Source: Clostridiales bacterium
Lineage (GTDB): Bacteria > Bacillota > Clostridia > Oscillospirales > Oscillospiraceae
Direction of reading: 5' to 3'
DNA length: 64,000 nt
Assembly (NCBI GenBank): GCA_004554585.1
Contig: SFLH01000002.1
Coordinates: 124,001-188,000 of the forward strand
Shown here piece by piece: positions 46,470-54,035 of the stretch; position 1 is the first letter of the stretch; the number at the start of each line of letters is the position of its first letter. A program made the translations under genes and the position numbers. Below the pieces are notes generated by a model. It was not told the DNA's origin. It was given only the letters and a program-made list of their open reading frames with translations, and did no database searches.

Positions 46470-47069
46470 ATGAGCATTCCAGTCATTACCATTTCCAGAG
46501 AGTACGGTTCCGGCGGCCGGGCCATCGGCGAGCGGCTGGCCAAGGAGTTGGGGATCCCTTTTTATAATAAGGAACTCATCCTCATGGCGGCCAAGGAGAG
46601 CGGGCTGTCGGAAGAGTACATCAAAAAGACCGAGCAGATGAAGTCCACCAGCTTCCTCTATGGCCTGTACATGGGAGCCCAGCAGCTGCCCATGAATGAC
46701 CAGATCTTCCTGGTGCAGAGCAAGATCATCCGCCAGGTGGCCGAAGAGGGCCCCTGCGTCATCGTGGGCCGGTGTGCCGACTATGTCCTGCGGGAGCGGA
46801 AGGATCTGCTCAGCGTTTTCATCCATGCCCCCCTGTCCTTCCGCGCCCAGCGGGCCCAGAAGGTCTATGAAAAGCAGGCAGGCAACATCGAGGATTTTGT
46901 GCGGAAGAAGGACAAGAAGCGGGCGGCCTTTTACAATTACTTCTCCCAGAACAAGTGGGGCGACTCCCGCCACTATCACCTGGCCATCAGCAGTGTGTAC
47001 GGCGTGGACTTCGCCGTGGAAGTGCTCAAGCACGCGGCGGAAACTTTCCCGGATGTGGCGGTGAAGTAA
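46470..47069 (+). CDS. Cytidylate-kinase-like family protein
   Basis: A 199-residue P-loop kinase of the cytidylate-kinase-like (AAA_26) family. The loop is SREYGSGGRAIGERLA near residues 9-24; CVIVGRCADYVLRE near 92 and a basic RKKDKKRAAFYNYF lid near 146 follow. It is not the true Cmk, which has a different CMP-binding insert; the substrate is unknown. AAGGAGG precedes the ATG. A MATE transporter follows 16 bp downstream and is probably cotranscribed. Confidence 0.85.
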   Translation: MSIPVITISREYGSGGRAIGERLAKELGIPFYNKELILMAAKESGLSEEYIKKTEQMKSTSFLYGLYMGAQQLPMNDQIFLVQSKIIRQVAEEGPCVIVGRCADYVLRERKDLLSVFIHAPLSFRAQRAQKVYEKQAGNIEDFVRKKDKKRAAFYNYFSQNKWGDSRHYHLAISSVYGVDFAVEVLKHAAETFPDVAVK

Positions 47070-47085
47070 CGGGAGGAAGAGCGCA

Positions 47086-48471
47086 GTGAGAGAGAAATCC
47101 CAGCCGCCCCAGGAAAACAAAATGGGCGACATGCCCATCAACCGACTGCTGCTGAGCATGTCGGGGCCCATGATGATTTCCATGCTTATCCAGGCCTTGT
47201 ACAACGTGGTGGACAGCATGTTTGTCTCCTATATCAGCGAGTCCGCCCTGACGGCGGTTTCCTTGGCCTACCCCATGCAGAACCTAATGGTTGCCGTGGC
47301 CACCGGCACCGGCGTGGGCATCAACGCCCTGCTGTCCCGGAACCTGGGAGAAAAAAATTTCCCCATAGTCAACCGCACGGCGGGCAATGCCATCTTCCTG
47401 GGGCTGATCAGCTATGTGGTCTTTGCCTTAGTGGGCCTGTTTGGCTCTCGGATCTACTTCACCGTTCAGGTCAGCGATCCGGAGATCATTCAAATGGGCC
47501 AGGATTACCTGTCGGTGATCTTGATCCTGTCCATCGGCTGCTTTGGCCAGGTTCTACTGTCCCGGCTGCTCCAATCCACCGGCAAAACCTTTTACAGTAT
47601 GGTCATCCAGATGGTAGGTGCGGTGCTCAACATCATCCTCGACCCCATCATGATCTTCGGCCTGCTGGGCTTCCCCGCCATGGGGGTGGCCGGAGCGGCC
47701 CTGGCCACGGTAATCAGCCAGGTGGTGGGCACCTTGATGGGCCTGTACTACAACCTGCGGAAGAACCCGGAGATCCAGTTCTCCCTGAACCAGCTCCGCC
47801 CCAGCGCCCCCATCATCGCCCGGATCTACAGCGTGGGTGTGCCCTCCATCCTGCTTCAGACGGTGTCCTCCCTGTTGATCTTCGGCCTGAACCAGATCCT
47901 GGTGGCCTTTTCCGAGACGGCTACCGCCGTTTACGGTGTCTATTTTAAGCTCCAGGGTTTTGCTTTCCTTCCCATCATCGGCATGAACAACGGCATGGTG
48001 CCCATCATTGCCTACAACTATGGGGCGAAAAAGCCGGAGCGGATTCTTCAAACCATCAAGCTGGCCATCACCTATGCTCTCATCATCATGGTGGCGGCGG
48101 TGGCGGTCTTTCAGATCTTCCCCACGCAGCTGCTGGGCTTCTTCCAGGCCTCGCCGGAGATGCTGGAGATCGGTGTGCCCGCCCTGCGCATCCTGAGCTT
48201 GTGCTTCATCATCGGCGGCTTTACCATCGTCTCCTCCTCGGTCTTTCAGGCCCTGGGGCGTGGCCTGCTGAGCATGTCCATCTCCATCTTCCGCCAGCTG
48301 GTTCTGGTGCTTCCCCTGGCCTATTTCTTCTCCCTGACAGGGAAATTGGAGATGGTCTGGTGGGCCTTTCCGGTGGCAGAAGTGCTGGCGGGCCTGCTGG
48401 CGCTGTACTACCTGCGCCGGGCCTATCGCCGGGTGATCCTGCCGCTGGGGGACCACGATTACCAGTATTAA
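47086..48471 (+). CDS. MATE family efflux transporter
   Basis: A 461-residue membrane protein with twelve predicted helices in two MatE repeats. The first repeat opens with NRLLLSMSGPMMISMLIQALYN and the second near residue 245 with IYSVGVPSILLQTVSSLLIF; the polar loop motif TGVGINALLSRNLGE lies near 75. MATE carriers export cationic drugs or metabolites driven by Na+ or H+. Start GTG 47086 has GGGAGGAAG upstream. The substrate cannot be inferred. Confidence 0.92.
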   Translation: MREKSQPPQENKMGDMPINRLLLSMSGPMMISMLIQALYNVVDSMFVSYISESALTAVSLAYPMQNLMVAVATGTGVGINALLSRNLGEKNFPIVNRTAGNAIFLGLISYVVFALVGLFGSRIYFTVQVSDPEIIQMGQDYLSVILILSIGCFGQVLLSRLLQSTGKTFYSMVIQMVGAVLNIILDPIMIFGLLGFPAMGVAGAALATVISQVVGTLMGLYYNLRKNPEIQFSLNQLRPSAPIIARIYSVGVPSILLQTVSSLLIFGLNQILVAFSETATAVYGVYFKLQGFAFLPIIGMNNGMVPIIAYNYGAKKPERILQTIKLAITYALIIMVAAVAVFQIFPTQLLGFFQASPEMLEIGVPALRILSLCFIIGGFTIVSSSVFQALGRGLLSMSISIFRQLVLVLPLAYFFSLTGKLEMVWWAFPVAEVLAGLLALYYLRRAYRRVILPLGDHDYQY

Positions 48472-48789
48472 GGACCGGCCAAGCGGCAGAAGAAATGTAC
48501 TAGATAAATGCAGTACAAAAATAAAGAATTTAGTTAATCAGTCCGATTTATTTTGTTGAAATTAGGCAGTATCATTGAATATGAAAATGAATGTGTCTGC
48601 CACAGCCGGGCAAGGGGAAACGGATAGATTTTCCAGCCATGGCGGCAGGGAGGCCATTCAGGACACCGATATTTTATGAGAACAATTGCCTTGCTCCGGC
48701 AAGTTCGGGACTGGGCAGTGTTTTAGCTTGCCCCGCAAAGGGCGGGCGATCTTTGTCAGCGAAACTTTATTTTATGGAGGTAGATTATC
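48472..48789 (+). other. Promoter and hairpin-rich leader of the second acyl-CoA dehydrogenase
   Basis: A 318-bp gap. TTGAAA (48556-48561) with 18-bp spacing to TATGAA (48580-48585), or TATCAT at 48570-48575, may be the promoter. The following leader of about 200 nt contains short hairpins near 48617-48634 (GGAAA/TTTCC), 48638-48657 (ATGGC/GCCAT), 48689-48702 (CTTGC/GCAAG, TCCG loop) and 48729-48744. No T-run terminator precedes the gene. No known riboswitch is recognised. Confidence 0.4.
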
Positions 48790-49956
48790 ATGCGGTTACT
48801 GACTGAAGAACAGAAGCATTGGGTAGAAGTGATCGGCGATTTCTGCAAGAAGGAGATCGAGCCCATCATGCTGGATTGGGATAAGGTCGTGGATCCTTCC
48901 AAGGCTATCCCCTTTGAGCCCTATGCTAAGGCTTTCAAGCTGGGCCTGAACTCCTTCGAGATCCCCAAGGAGTACGGCGGCAACAAGGTCGACCTGGCTA
49001 CTGCTGAGGTTATGTACGAAGAGATGGGCTACTATGATGGCAACTTCGCTTCCGTCATGCAGACCACCAACCTGGCTCTGAAGCCCATTCTGATCGGCGG
49101 CACCCCCGAGCAGGTTCAGTACTTCTCCAAGCACATCCTGGAGGGCAAGGGCTACGCTGCTTTCGCTCTGACCGAGCCCCAGTCCGGTTCCGACGCTTCC
49201 AACGTGAAGACCACTGCTGTCAAGGACGGCGATGAGTGGGTCATCAACGGTGAGAAGTGCTTCATCACCAACGGCGGCGAGGCTGACATCGTCTGCGTGT
49301 TCGCTGCTACCGATCCCACCGCTGGTGCCAAGGGCATCTCCGCCTTCATGGTTCCCACCAGCCTGCCCGGCTTCTCTGTCACCAAGTATGAGGACAAGAG
49401 CGGCTTCCGCACCATCTCCACCTGCTCCCTGAAGTTCGACAACGTCCGCGTTCCCGCTTCCAACCTGGTTGGTGGTGAGGCTGGCCTGGGCAAGGGCTTC
49501 GGCTTCGCTATGAAGACTCTGGACAAGTCCCGCGCTTGCGTCGGCGCTCTGGCCGTCGGTATCGCTCGCCGTGCTCTGGACGAGGCCATTGCCTTCGTGA
49601 AGGAGAGAGTCACCTTCGGCGCTCCCGTCTCCAAGAGACAGGGCATCCAGTGGATGATCGCTGACATGGCCACCAAGATCGAGGCTTCCCGTCAGCTGGT
49701 CTCCCACGCCAACGACCTGCAGAGCAAGGGCCTGCCCTTCTCCAAGGAGGCTGCTATGGCTAAGATGTTCGCTACCCAGAGCGCTATGGAAGTCTGCACC
49801 GACGCCATCCAGCTGATGGGCGGCAAGGGCTACATGAAGGAAGACTGCGTGGAGAAGATGTTCCGCGACATCAAGGCTTACTGCATCTTCGAGGGCACCA
49901 ACCAGATCCAGAAGATCGTTATCTCTGGCGCTGTTCTGTCCGGCAAGGGCCACTAA
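48790..49956 (+). CDS. Acyl-CoA dehydrogenase
   Basis: A 388-residue FAD-dependent acyl-CoA dehydrogenase, a paralogue of the gene at 25725. Visible are FALTEPQSGSDASNV near 120, EKCFITNGGEADIV near 155, RACVGALAVGIARRALDEA near 235 and the catalytic-base motif CIFEGTNQIQKIV near 370. Its chain-length preference is unknown. Codon use stands out: many Ala GCT and Val GTT codons among neighbours that use GCC and GTG, which suggests very high expression or acquisition. TATGGAGG lies before the ATG. No Etf genes are adjacent. Confidence 0.92.
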   Translation: MRLLTEEQKHWVEVIGDFCKKEIEPIMLDWDKVVDPSKAIPFEPYAKAFKLGLNSFEIPKEYGGNKVDLATAEVMYEEMGYYDGNFASVMQTTNLALKPILIGGTPEQVQYFSKHILEGKGYAAFALTEPQSGSDASNVKTTAVKDGDEWVINGEKCFITNGGEADIVCVFAATDPTAGAKGISAFMVPTSLPGFSVTKYEDKSGFRTISTCSLKFDNVRVPASNLVGGEAGLGKGFGFAMKTLDKSRACVGALAVGIARRALDEAIAFVKERVTFGAPVSKRQGIQWMIADMATKIEASRQLVSHANDLQSKGLPFSKEAAMAKMFATQSAMEVCTDAIQLMGGKGYMKEDCVEKMFRDIKAYCIFEGTNQIQKIVISGAVLSGKGH

Positions 49957-50003
49957 TCCTTAGTGCTTCCTGTTCTGGGCACGACATTCCGTGTCTGACA
50001 AAC

Positions 50004-50037
50004 AAAACCCCAGCCGAGTTCTCGGCTGGGGTTTTTT
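50004..50037 (+). terminator. Rho-independent terminator of the acyl-CoA dehydrogenase
   Basis: A perfect 14-bp stem (50004-50017 with 50022-50035), GTTC loop and T-run. Confidence 0.9.
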
Positions 50038-50251
50038 CTTGCCCAGTCTGGGTGCCGCGGGTTCCGATGGGCCCTCAGGACTTGTGCTATGCCTGCCGCA
50101 AGGGGAAGGCACGAGGATAACCTCCTTGTTCCTTTGGTGAGGGCCTGCGGCCTTGCCCAGGCGCCCGGACAAGCCCCCTCTGTGGTGGGAGGGAGGCTTT
50201 GCCCGTGGCAGCCCAAAACTCTCACCGCGGTGTATGTTGCGGGAAAATGAA
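50038..50251. other. GC-rich intergenic spacer
   Basis: No gene is seen. It has a long imperfect hairpin AAGCC...CCCTC/GAGGG...GGCTT near 50173-50203 and a GGCCTGCGGCC palindrome (50145-50155), a motif also present in the 29.3-kb repeats. It may be decayed repeat sequence. Confidence 0.35.
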
Positions 50252-50302
50252 CAGACGGCTCCCGTTCTAGACGATATAGTCTTCTAGAACGGGAGCCGTC
50301 TG
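50252..50302 (-). terminator. Perfect 20-bp inverted repeat after the anti-sigma gene
   Basis: 50252-50271 pairs exactly with 50283-50302 around an 11-nt loop. On the minus strand it follows the anti-sigma stop by 24 bp. The T-content after it is weak (TGTTCATTTTCC), so it is a terminator or an mRNA-end hairpin. Confidence 0.6.
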
Positions 50303-50325
50303 GCAGTGTCTGGCGCTTAGGCCCT

Positions 50326-51093
50326 TCAGTCGTTTCCCTGGTGGCGGCCGTTGTGGCCGTGCTCGTTTTCCGTCTGGCTGTGGTGGGCGCTGCCGCTGCT
50401 GGTGCTGGTTTCGCTGCCAGAAGAGGCGCCGGACAGGGTGCTGATCCGCTCGCGGATCTCTCGCATGGTCATCCCCTGAACCTGCTCGGGGGTGACGGTG
50501 GGGTCTAGGGCCTGGAGCTCCAGATAAGCCTGGTATTTTCCATAGGAGAGGCCGGCCTGGTGAGCATGTTCCATCTCCTCGCCGTGGGCGCAGTAGCAAT
50601 AGGCGTTCTTCTGGCCTGCGGTGCAGGACTCCACCCCCGACAGGAGGCGGGCGGACTGGGTCTCGTTGTCTCCCACCACGGTGATGGTCAGTACGCCGTT
50701 GTCGGAGAGCAGGGCAGCCACCTGCTCGTCGGCCAGGATGGCGTCGACCACTTCGGTGTAGCTGGCAAAGGTGCAGTCCAGGGTGTCCGCCAGGGCTTGG
50801 CCGTCCTGGTTGTAGCCGTTCACGGAGAGCACCTTGTCAAAGCGATTGACGGCCAGTTCCAGGGAGGGGTTGATGTCCACGCTGATGGTGGCCGTGGGGG
50901 TGAAGTAGAGCCAGTTTCCGCCCAGTAGCACCAGCACCAGGCAGGCGGCGGCAGGGACCAGCCGGCGTGCCACAGGGTGCTTTCTAGCAGGGGTGCGGTT
51001 CTGGGCGTGGTCGGCCAGGTAAGCACGGGTCTTCTCCTTCAGGGCTTCTTCCGCCTGGACCTGGTCAAAGGCGGCTTTCAGCTTATCCTTCAT
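50326..51093 (-). CDS. RsgI-like anti-sigma factor
   Basis: A 255-residue single-pass membrane protein. A cytoplasmic N-terminus of about 40 residues (sigma binding) precedes a membrane helix (about 42-62). Next comes the extracellular RsgI-type domain ATISVDINPSLELAVNRFDKVL with SVNGYNQDG, then a Cys/His-rich segment AYCYCAHGEEMEHAH and a Ser/Gly/His-rich tail. ATG 51093 is chosen (SD GGGAGG) over GTG 51102, which lies within that SD. It overlaps the sigma factor gene by 11 bp. It should hold the sigma inactive until an envelope signal arrives. Confidence 0.8.
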   Translation of the reverse strand: MKDKLKAAFDQVQAEEALKEKTRAYLADHAQNRTPARKHPVARRLVPAAACLVLVLLGGNWLYFTPTATISVDINPSLELAVNRFDKVLSVNGYNQDGQALADTLDCTFASYTEVVDAILADEQVAALLSDNGVLTITVVGDNETQSARLLSGVESCTAGQKNAYCYCAHGEEMEHAHQAGLSYGKYQAYLELQALDPTVTPEQVQGMTMREIRERISTLSGASSGSETSTSSGSAHHSQTENEHGHNGRHQGND

Positions 51094-51568
51094 CGTCGTC
51101 ACCTCCCAGGGTTTCCCGCAAGAGTTTTTTCGCGCGGGTCAGAAGGGTATAGATGGTGTTCACGTTTTTGCCTAGGATGCGGCCGATCTCCGGGGCCGTG
51201 TAGTCCTCGTAGTAATGGAGATAGACCACATCTCGGTACTTCTGTGGCAGGGCCAGCACCGCTTCCAGAACCTCCCGATGTTCCGGGGCCATGGCTGCGG
51301 GCTGGTCTAGCAGGGTGTCCAGAGAGACGGTGCGGCTGCGAAAGAAACTTTTTAGCAGGTCTTTGCAGGCATTGATGGTGACCCGGATCAGCCAGGCCTT
51401 CTCATGTTCCTGGGTTTCAAAAGAGACGGTGCTGAGGAGATATTTTAGAAATACCGTTTGAAAAATATCTTCGGTGTCCGCGTGATTTTTTAGGTGGATC
51501 ATACAGAGCCGGCGGACGGTGTCCCCGTACCGCTCAATGGCCCTGTTCACCTCTTGTTCGCTCCGCAT
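51083..51568 (-). CDS. ECF-type RNA polymerase sigma factor
   Basis: A 161-residue sigma factor with only regions 2 and 4. Region 2 has VRRLCMIHLKNHADTEDIFQ TVFLKYLL-like residues (about 18-45) and KAWLIRVTINACKD near 57. Region 4 has LPQKYRDVVYLHYYEDYTAPE with EIGRILGKNVNTIYTLLTRA near 125-150. It is likely released by the overlapping RsgI-like anti-sigma factor. TAAGGAGAG precedes the ATG. It lies 26 bp after the Cys/Asp-repeat protein gene, which may be both its neighbour and its target. Confidence 0.9.
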   Translation of the reverse strand: MRSEQEVNRAIERYGDTVRRLCMIHLKNHADTEDIFQTVFLKYLLSTVSFETQEHEKAWLIRVTINACKDLLKSFFRSRTVSLDTLLDQPAAMAPEHREVLEAVLALPQKYRDVVYLHYYEDYTAPEIGRILGKNVNTIYTLLTRAKKLLRETLGGDDDEG

Positions 51569-51594
51569 GACAGATCTCTCCTTACAAACCTAGT

Positions 51595-52077
51595 TCAGCG
51601 ATGGCAGCCTCCCTGGCTTCCGTGGCCGCTGTGGCCGCCGGAGCTGTTGTTGCCGGCGTGCCAGCCAAGGCGGACAGCTCTCTGGTTGTCGCAGACACCG
51701 TCGTTGTCAGCGTCGGTGTAGCAGGTGCCGCCGCAGTTGGCGCTGCCGCAGTTGGCGCAGGCGGCGGTGCCGCGGTTGTCGCAGAGGCCGTCGTTGTCGG
51801 CGTCGGTGTAGCAGGTGCCGTCGCAGTTGGCGCTGCCGCAGTTGGCGCAGTTGGCGGTATCGCGGTTGTCGCAGATACCGTCGTTGTCGGCGTCCACATA
51901 GCAGCTGCCATGGCAGCCGGTGCTGCCGCAGTTGGTGCAGATGCCGGTGCCGTCGCAGCTGCCCCGGCCGCCGGAGAGGTGGTGCCACCCGCCGGTGCCG
52001 GCGGCAAAGGCGCTGGTGGCGCCGACGGCCAGCACCACCAAGCCGATCAGGATTCCCGCCAGTATTTTCTTTTTCAT
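51595..52077 (-). CDS. Exported Cys-rich protein with three DADNDG calcium-type repeats
   Basis: A 160-residue protein with a signal peptide (about 5-26, ending SAFAA). Three tandem 30-residue units (47-76, 77-106, 107-136) each read CxNCGSxxCxGxCYxDADNDGxCDN. Each unit carries five or more Cys and one Asp-rich loop like those of dockerin or thrombospondin type 3 calcium sites. The C-terminus is Gly/His/Ser-rich. It is likely a secreted, disulfide- or metal-stabilised surface or envelope-sensing protein. The start at 52077 follows AAGGAGG. It is first in the operon with the ECF sigma and anti-sigma. Confidence 0.75.
   Translation of the reverse strand: MKKKILAGILIGLVVLAVGATSAFAAGTGGWHHLSGGRGSCDGTGICTNCGSTGCHGSCYVDADNDGICDNRDTANCANCGSANCDGTCYTDADNDGLCDNRGTAACANCGSANCGGTCYTDADNDGVCDNQRAVRLGWHAGNNSSGGHSGHGSQGGCHR
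51670..51939 (-). repeat. Three 90-bp tandem coding repeats
   Basis: The DNA encoding the three 30-residue units is near-identical, with the clearest identity between the second and third units. The repeats make GCAGTTGGCG-type motifs recur on the plus strand. Such arrays expand and contract by slippage or recombination. Confidence 0.75.
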
Positions 52078-52120
52078 TCTAAATTCCTCCTTGCTGTGTT
52101 GGGGTTTTGTCTTCATAAGG

Positions 52121-52149
52121 AATACGACCCAGCAGGGGGAATCCATTCA
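52121..52149 (-). promoter_or_regulatory. Possible ECF-type promoter of the repeat protein/sigma operon
   Basis: TGAATG (52149-52144), 17-bp spacer, CGTATT (52126-52121) resembles ECF promoters (TGAAAC, then CGT). No vegetative promoter is obvious. It would make the operon autoregulated. Confidence 0.35.
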
Positions 52150-52236
52150 TCATTTCAAAAAAATTTTTTCTTTCTGCATTGGTTTGTCCTGTTGGAAAGC
52201 AGCAGGGAACTCAGCGCCTGCAAGCAAGGCAAAACC

Positions 52237-52265
52237 TTGATTTATGACCGCACGTTAAGTATGCT
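52237..52265 (+). promoter_or_regulatory. Promoter of the small membrane protein gene at 52326
   Basis: TTGATT (52237-52242), 17-bp spacer, TATGCT (52260-52265). Confidence 0.65.
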
Positions 52266-52325
52266 AGCATTATCAAGGGTACCTGATTCGAGCAACAAAA
52301 CCATTTTGAAGAGCGAGGCGTCAGC

Positions 52326-52742
52326 ATGAAGAAAAAATGTGGATATATTTTTGTGGCGGTTGTGTTGCTGCTGGCGGCCGCCTTTGTTTGGTGGAATCGT
52401 GAGACGACGTTTCTCTCCTCCATAACGGCAGAAGAGGTCTCTGCTGTCGCTGTTCGCGATGGTCACACAGGCAAGGCATTTGAGGTGACCGCGGAGGAGG
52501 AGATCGCGTACATAGTCAGAGAGATCAAGAGCGCTTCCTTTCACAGGGAGGGGCTGTCTTTGTTTCGGATGGGGACGTGGTTTACGCTGTCGTTTTTGGA
52601 TGAACAAGGAGATGTGGCAAGGGAGATCATTGTAAATGGGGCCCAAACCATTCGAAAGGACCCGTTTTTCTACCAGACTGAAACGGGTAACCTGCAAAAT
52701 TTGATCGATTATTTCTGTGCCACTGAGGAGAGCGCTGCATAA
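52326..52742 (+). CDS. Small membrane-anchored protein of unknown function
   Basis: A 138-residue protein I do not recognise. It starts MKKKCGYIF with an anchor helix (about 7-23), then an extracellular domain with TAEEVSAVAVRDG, EEEIAYIVREI and SFLDEQGDVAREI, a pattern like small DUF5301-type lipoprotein or YcdB-like folds but not diagnostic. Its base composition is clearly less GC-rich than the neighbours, a hint of transfer or relaxed selection. It stands alone with its own promoter. Confidence 0.65.
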   Translation: MKKKCGYIFVAVVLLLAAAFVWWNRETTFLSSITAEEVSAVAVRDGHTGKAFEVTAEEEIAYIVREIKSASFHREGLSLFRMGTWFTLSFLDEQGDVAREIIVNGAQTIRKDPFFYQTETGNLQNLIDYFCATEESAA

Positions 52743-52799
52743 CCAGCCGTCTTAATTTCCCATCCATGCTCACGGTGAACGGCGCCGCTGCAAACATGG

Positions 52800-52833
52800 A
52801 AAAGCCGCCTCCCCCGACGAGCGAGGGAGGCGG
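52800..52833 (-). terminator. Rho-independent terminator of potABCD
   Basis: A 9-bp stem (52805-52813 with 52825-52833), T-run on the minus strand (52803-52800). Confidence 0.75.
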
Positions 52834-52843
52834 ACGGATGGGA

Positions 52844-53962
52844 TTAGTTGATCTTCAAAGTTTCCCAGAGGGTGTTCATGTAATCGAGCATCTCGTTGTC
52901 CAGGTTGCGGTAAGCCAGCTGGTTGTACTTGGTGGAGAAGTCCGCGGTGTCGGGGTAGAGGATGGCCATGGCCTCCTCGCCCATATCCTCCTGGTAGGTC
53001 TCGTTCTCATAGACCAGGGAGTTGGGGGAGGCGTACCAGATGTACTCGGCGTTGGCGATGGCGGCCTCTTCGCCCAGCATGTAGTTGATGAAGATCTCCG
53101 CCAGCTCCTGGTTCTGGCAGCAGGAGGGGATGCACATGGCGTCGACGAAGTAGTTGGTGGGTTCGGGATAGTAGAACTGCAGGTCCACGTTGTCCGCCTG
53201 GGCGTCCACCATGGTGAAGTAGTCCCCGGCGTAGTAGGCGCCGATGGAGGCTTCGCCGGACTCCATGGCATTGAAGATCTCGTCCATGACGTAGGCCTTC
53301 ACCAGGGGGCGCTGGTCCAGCAGGGACTGGAGGGCCTGGTCCCACTGGGCCTTGTCGGTGGTGTTCACGTCGATGCCATCCTTATACATGGCGGTGCCAA
53401 AGGCGTCCCGGGAGTTATTGAACTGGAGGATCTTGCCGGCATACTTCTCGTTCCACATGAGGTCCCAGCCGCCTACGTCGGCTTCGTCTACCTGGTTGGC
53501 GTCGTAGATGATGCCCACCACGCCGTAAGTGTAGGGGATGGAGTACTCATTGTTTTCGTCGTAGTACAGGCCGCGGAAGCTCTCGTTGATATACTCATAG
53601 TTGGGGATGTTGTCAAAGTTCAGGGGCAGGAGCATGTCCTCTTCCTTCAGCCGGGCGATCATGTAGTCCGAGGGGATGATGACGTCGTAGCTCACAGCGC
53701 CGCTCTTGAGTTTGGCGTACATGTCTTCGTTGCTGGCAAAGGTGGTGTAGTTCACCTTCACCTCCTGGCCGTAGGTCTCCTTGTACCAGGACTCAAAGGC
53801 CTTGATGGTGTCCAGAGAGCCGTCGGAGCCGTCGGAGATGTACTCGCCCCAGTTGTACACGTTCAGAGTCAGGGTGTCGCCCCCGCCGCAGCCGGCCAGG
53901 GACAGGCACAGGCTCACGGTCATCACCAGAGCCATGGCCAGCGCCAAAAGTTTCTTTTTCAT
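52844..53962 (-). CDS. potD: Spermidine/putrescine ABC transporter, substrate-binding lipoprotein
   Basis: A 372-residue lipoprotein. The signal peptide ends in LSLAGC (Cys25). The mature start TLTLNVYNWGEYISDG is typical of PotD/PotF. Ligand-pocket residues appear in IPSDYMIARLKEEDMLLPLNFDNI and the Trp/Asp-rich region VGGWDLMWNEKYAGK. It captures polyamines outside the cell for PotABC. It is the last gene of the operon, 73 bp after potC, and ends in a terminator. Confidence 0.93.
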   Translation of the reverse strand: MKKKLLALAMALVMTVSLCLSLAGCGGGDTLTLNVYNWGEYISDGSDGSLDTIKAFESWYKETYGQEVKVNYTTFASNEDMYAKLKSGAVSYDVIIPSDYMIARLKEEDMLLPLNFDNIPNYEYINESFRGLYYDENNEYSIPYTYGVVGIIYDANQVDEADVGGWDLMWNEKYAGKILQFNNSRDAFGTAMYKDGIDVNTTDKAQWDQALQSLLDQRPLVKAYVMDEIFNAMESGEASIGAYYAGDYFTMVDAQADNVDLQFYYPEPTNYFVDAMCIPSCCQNQELAEIFINYMLGEEAAIANAEYIWYASPNSLVYENETYQEDMGEEAMAILYPDTADFSTKYNQLAYRNLDNEMLDYMNTLWETLKIN

Positions 53963-54035
53963 GTCTCGTTTCTCCTTTTCATCAAATGTGGGGTTTGCTA
54001 TCGTAACCGCGTTTGCGGCAGAGGATACAGGGAAA

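Noticed and set aside
51601..52329. A 242-codon Ala/Val/Gly-rich plus-strand frame
   Set aside because: It is the complement of the Cys/Asp tandem repeats; the minus-strand gene has a signal peptide, an SD and operon partners.
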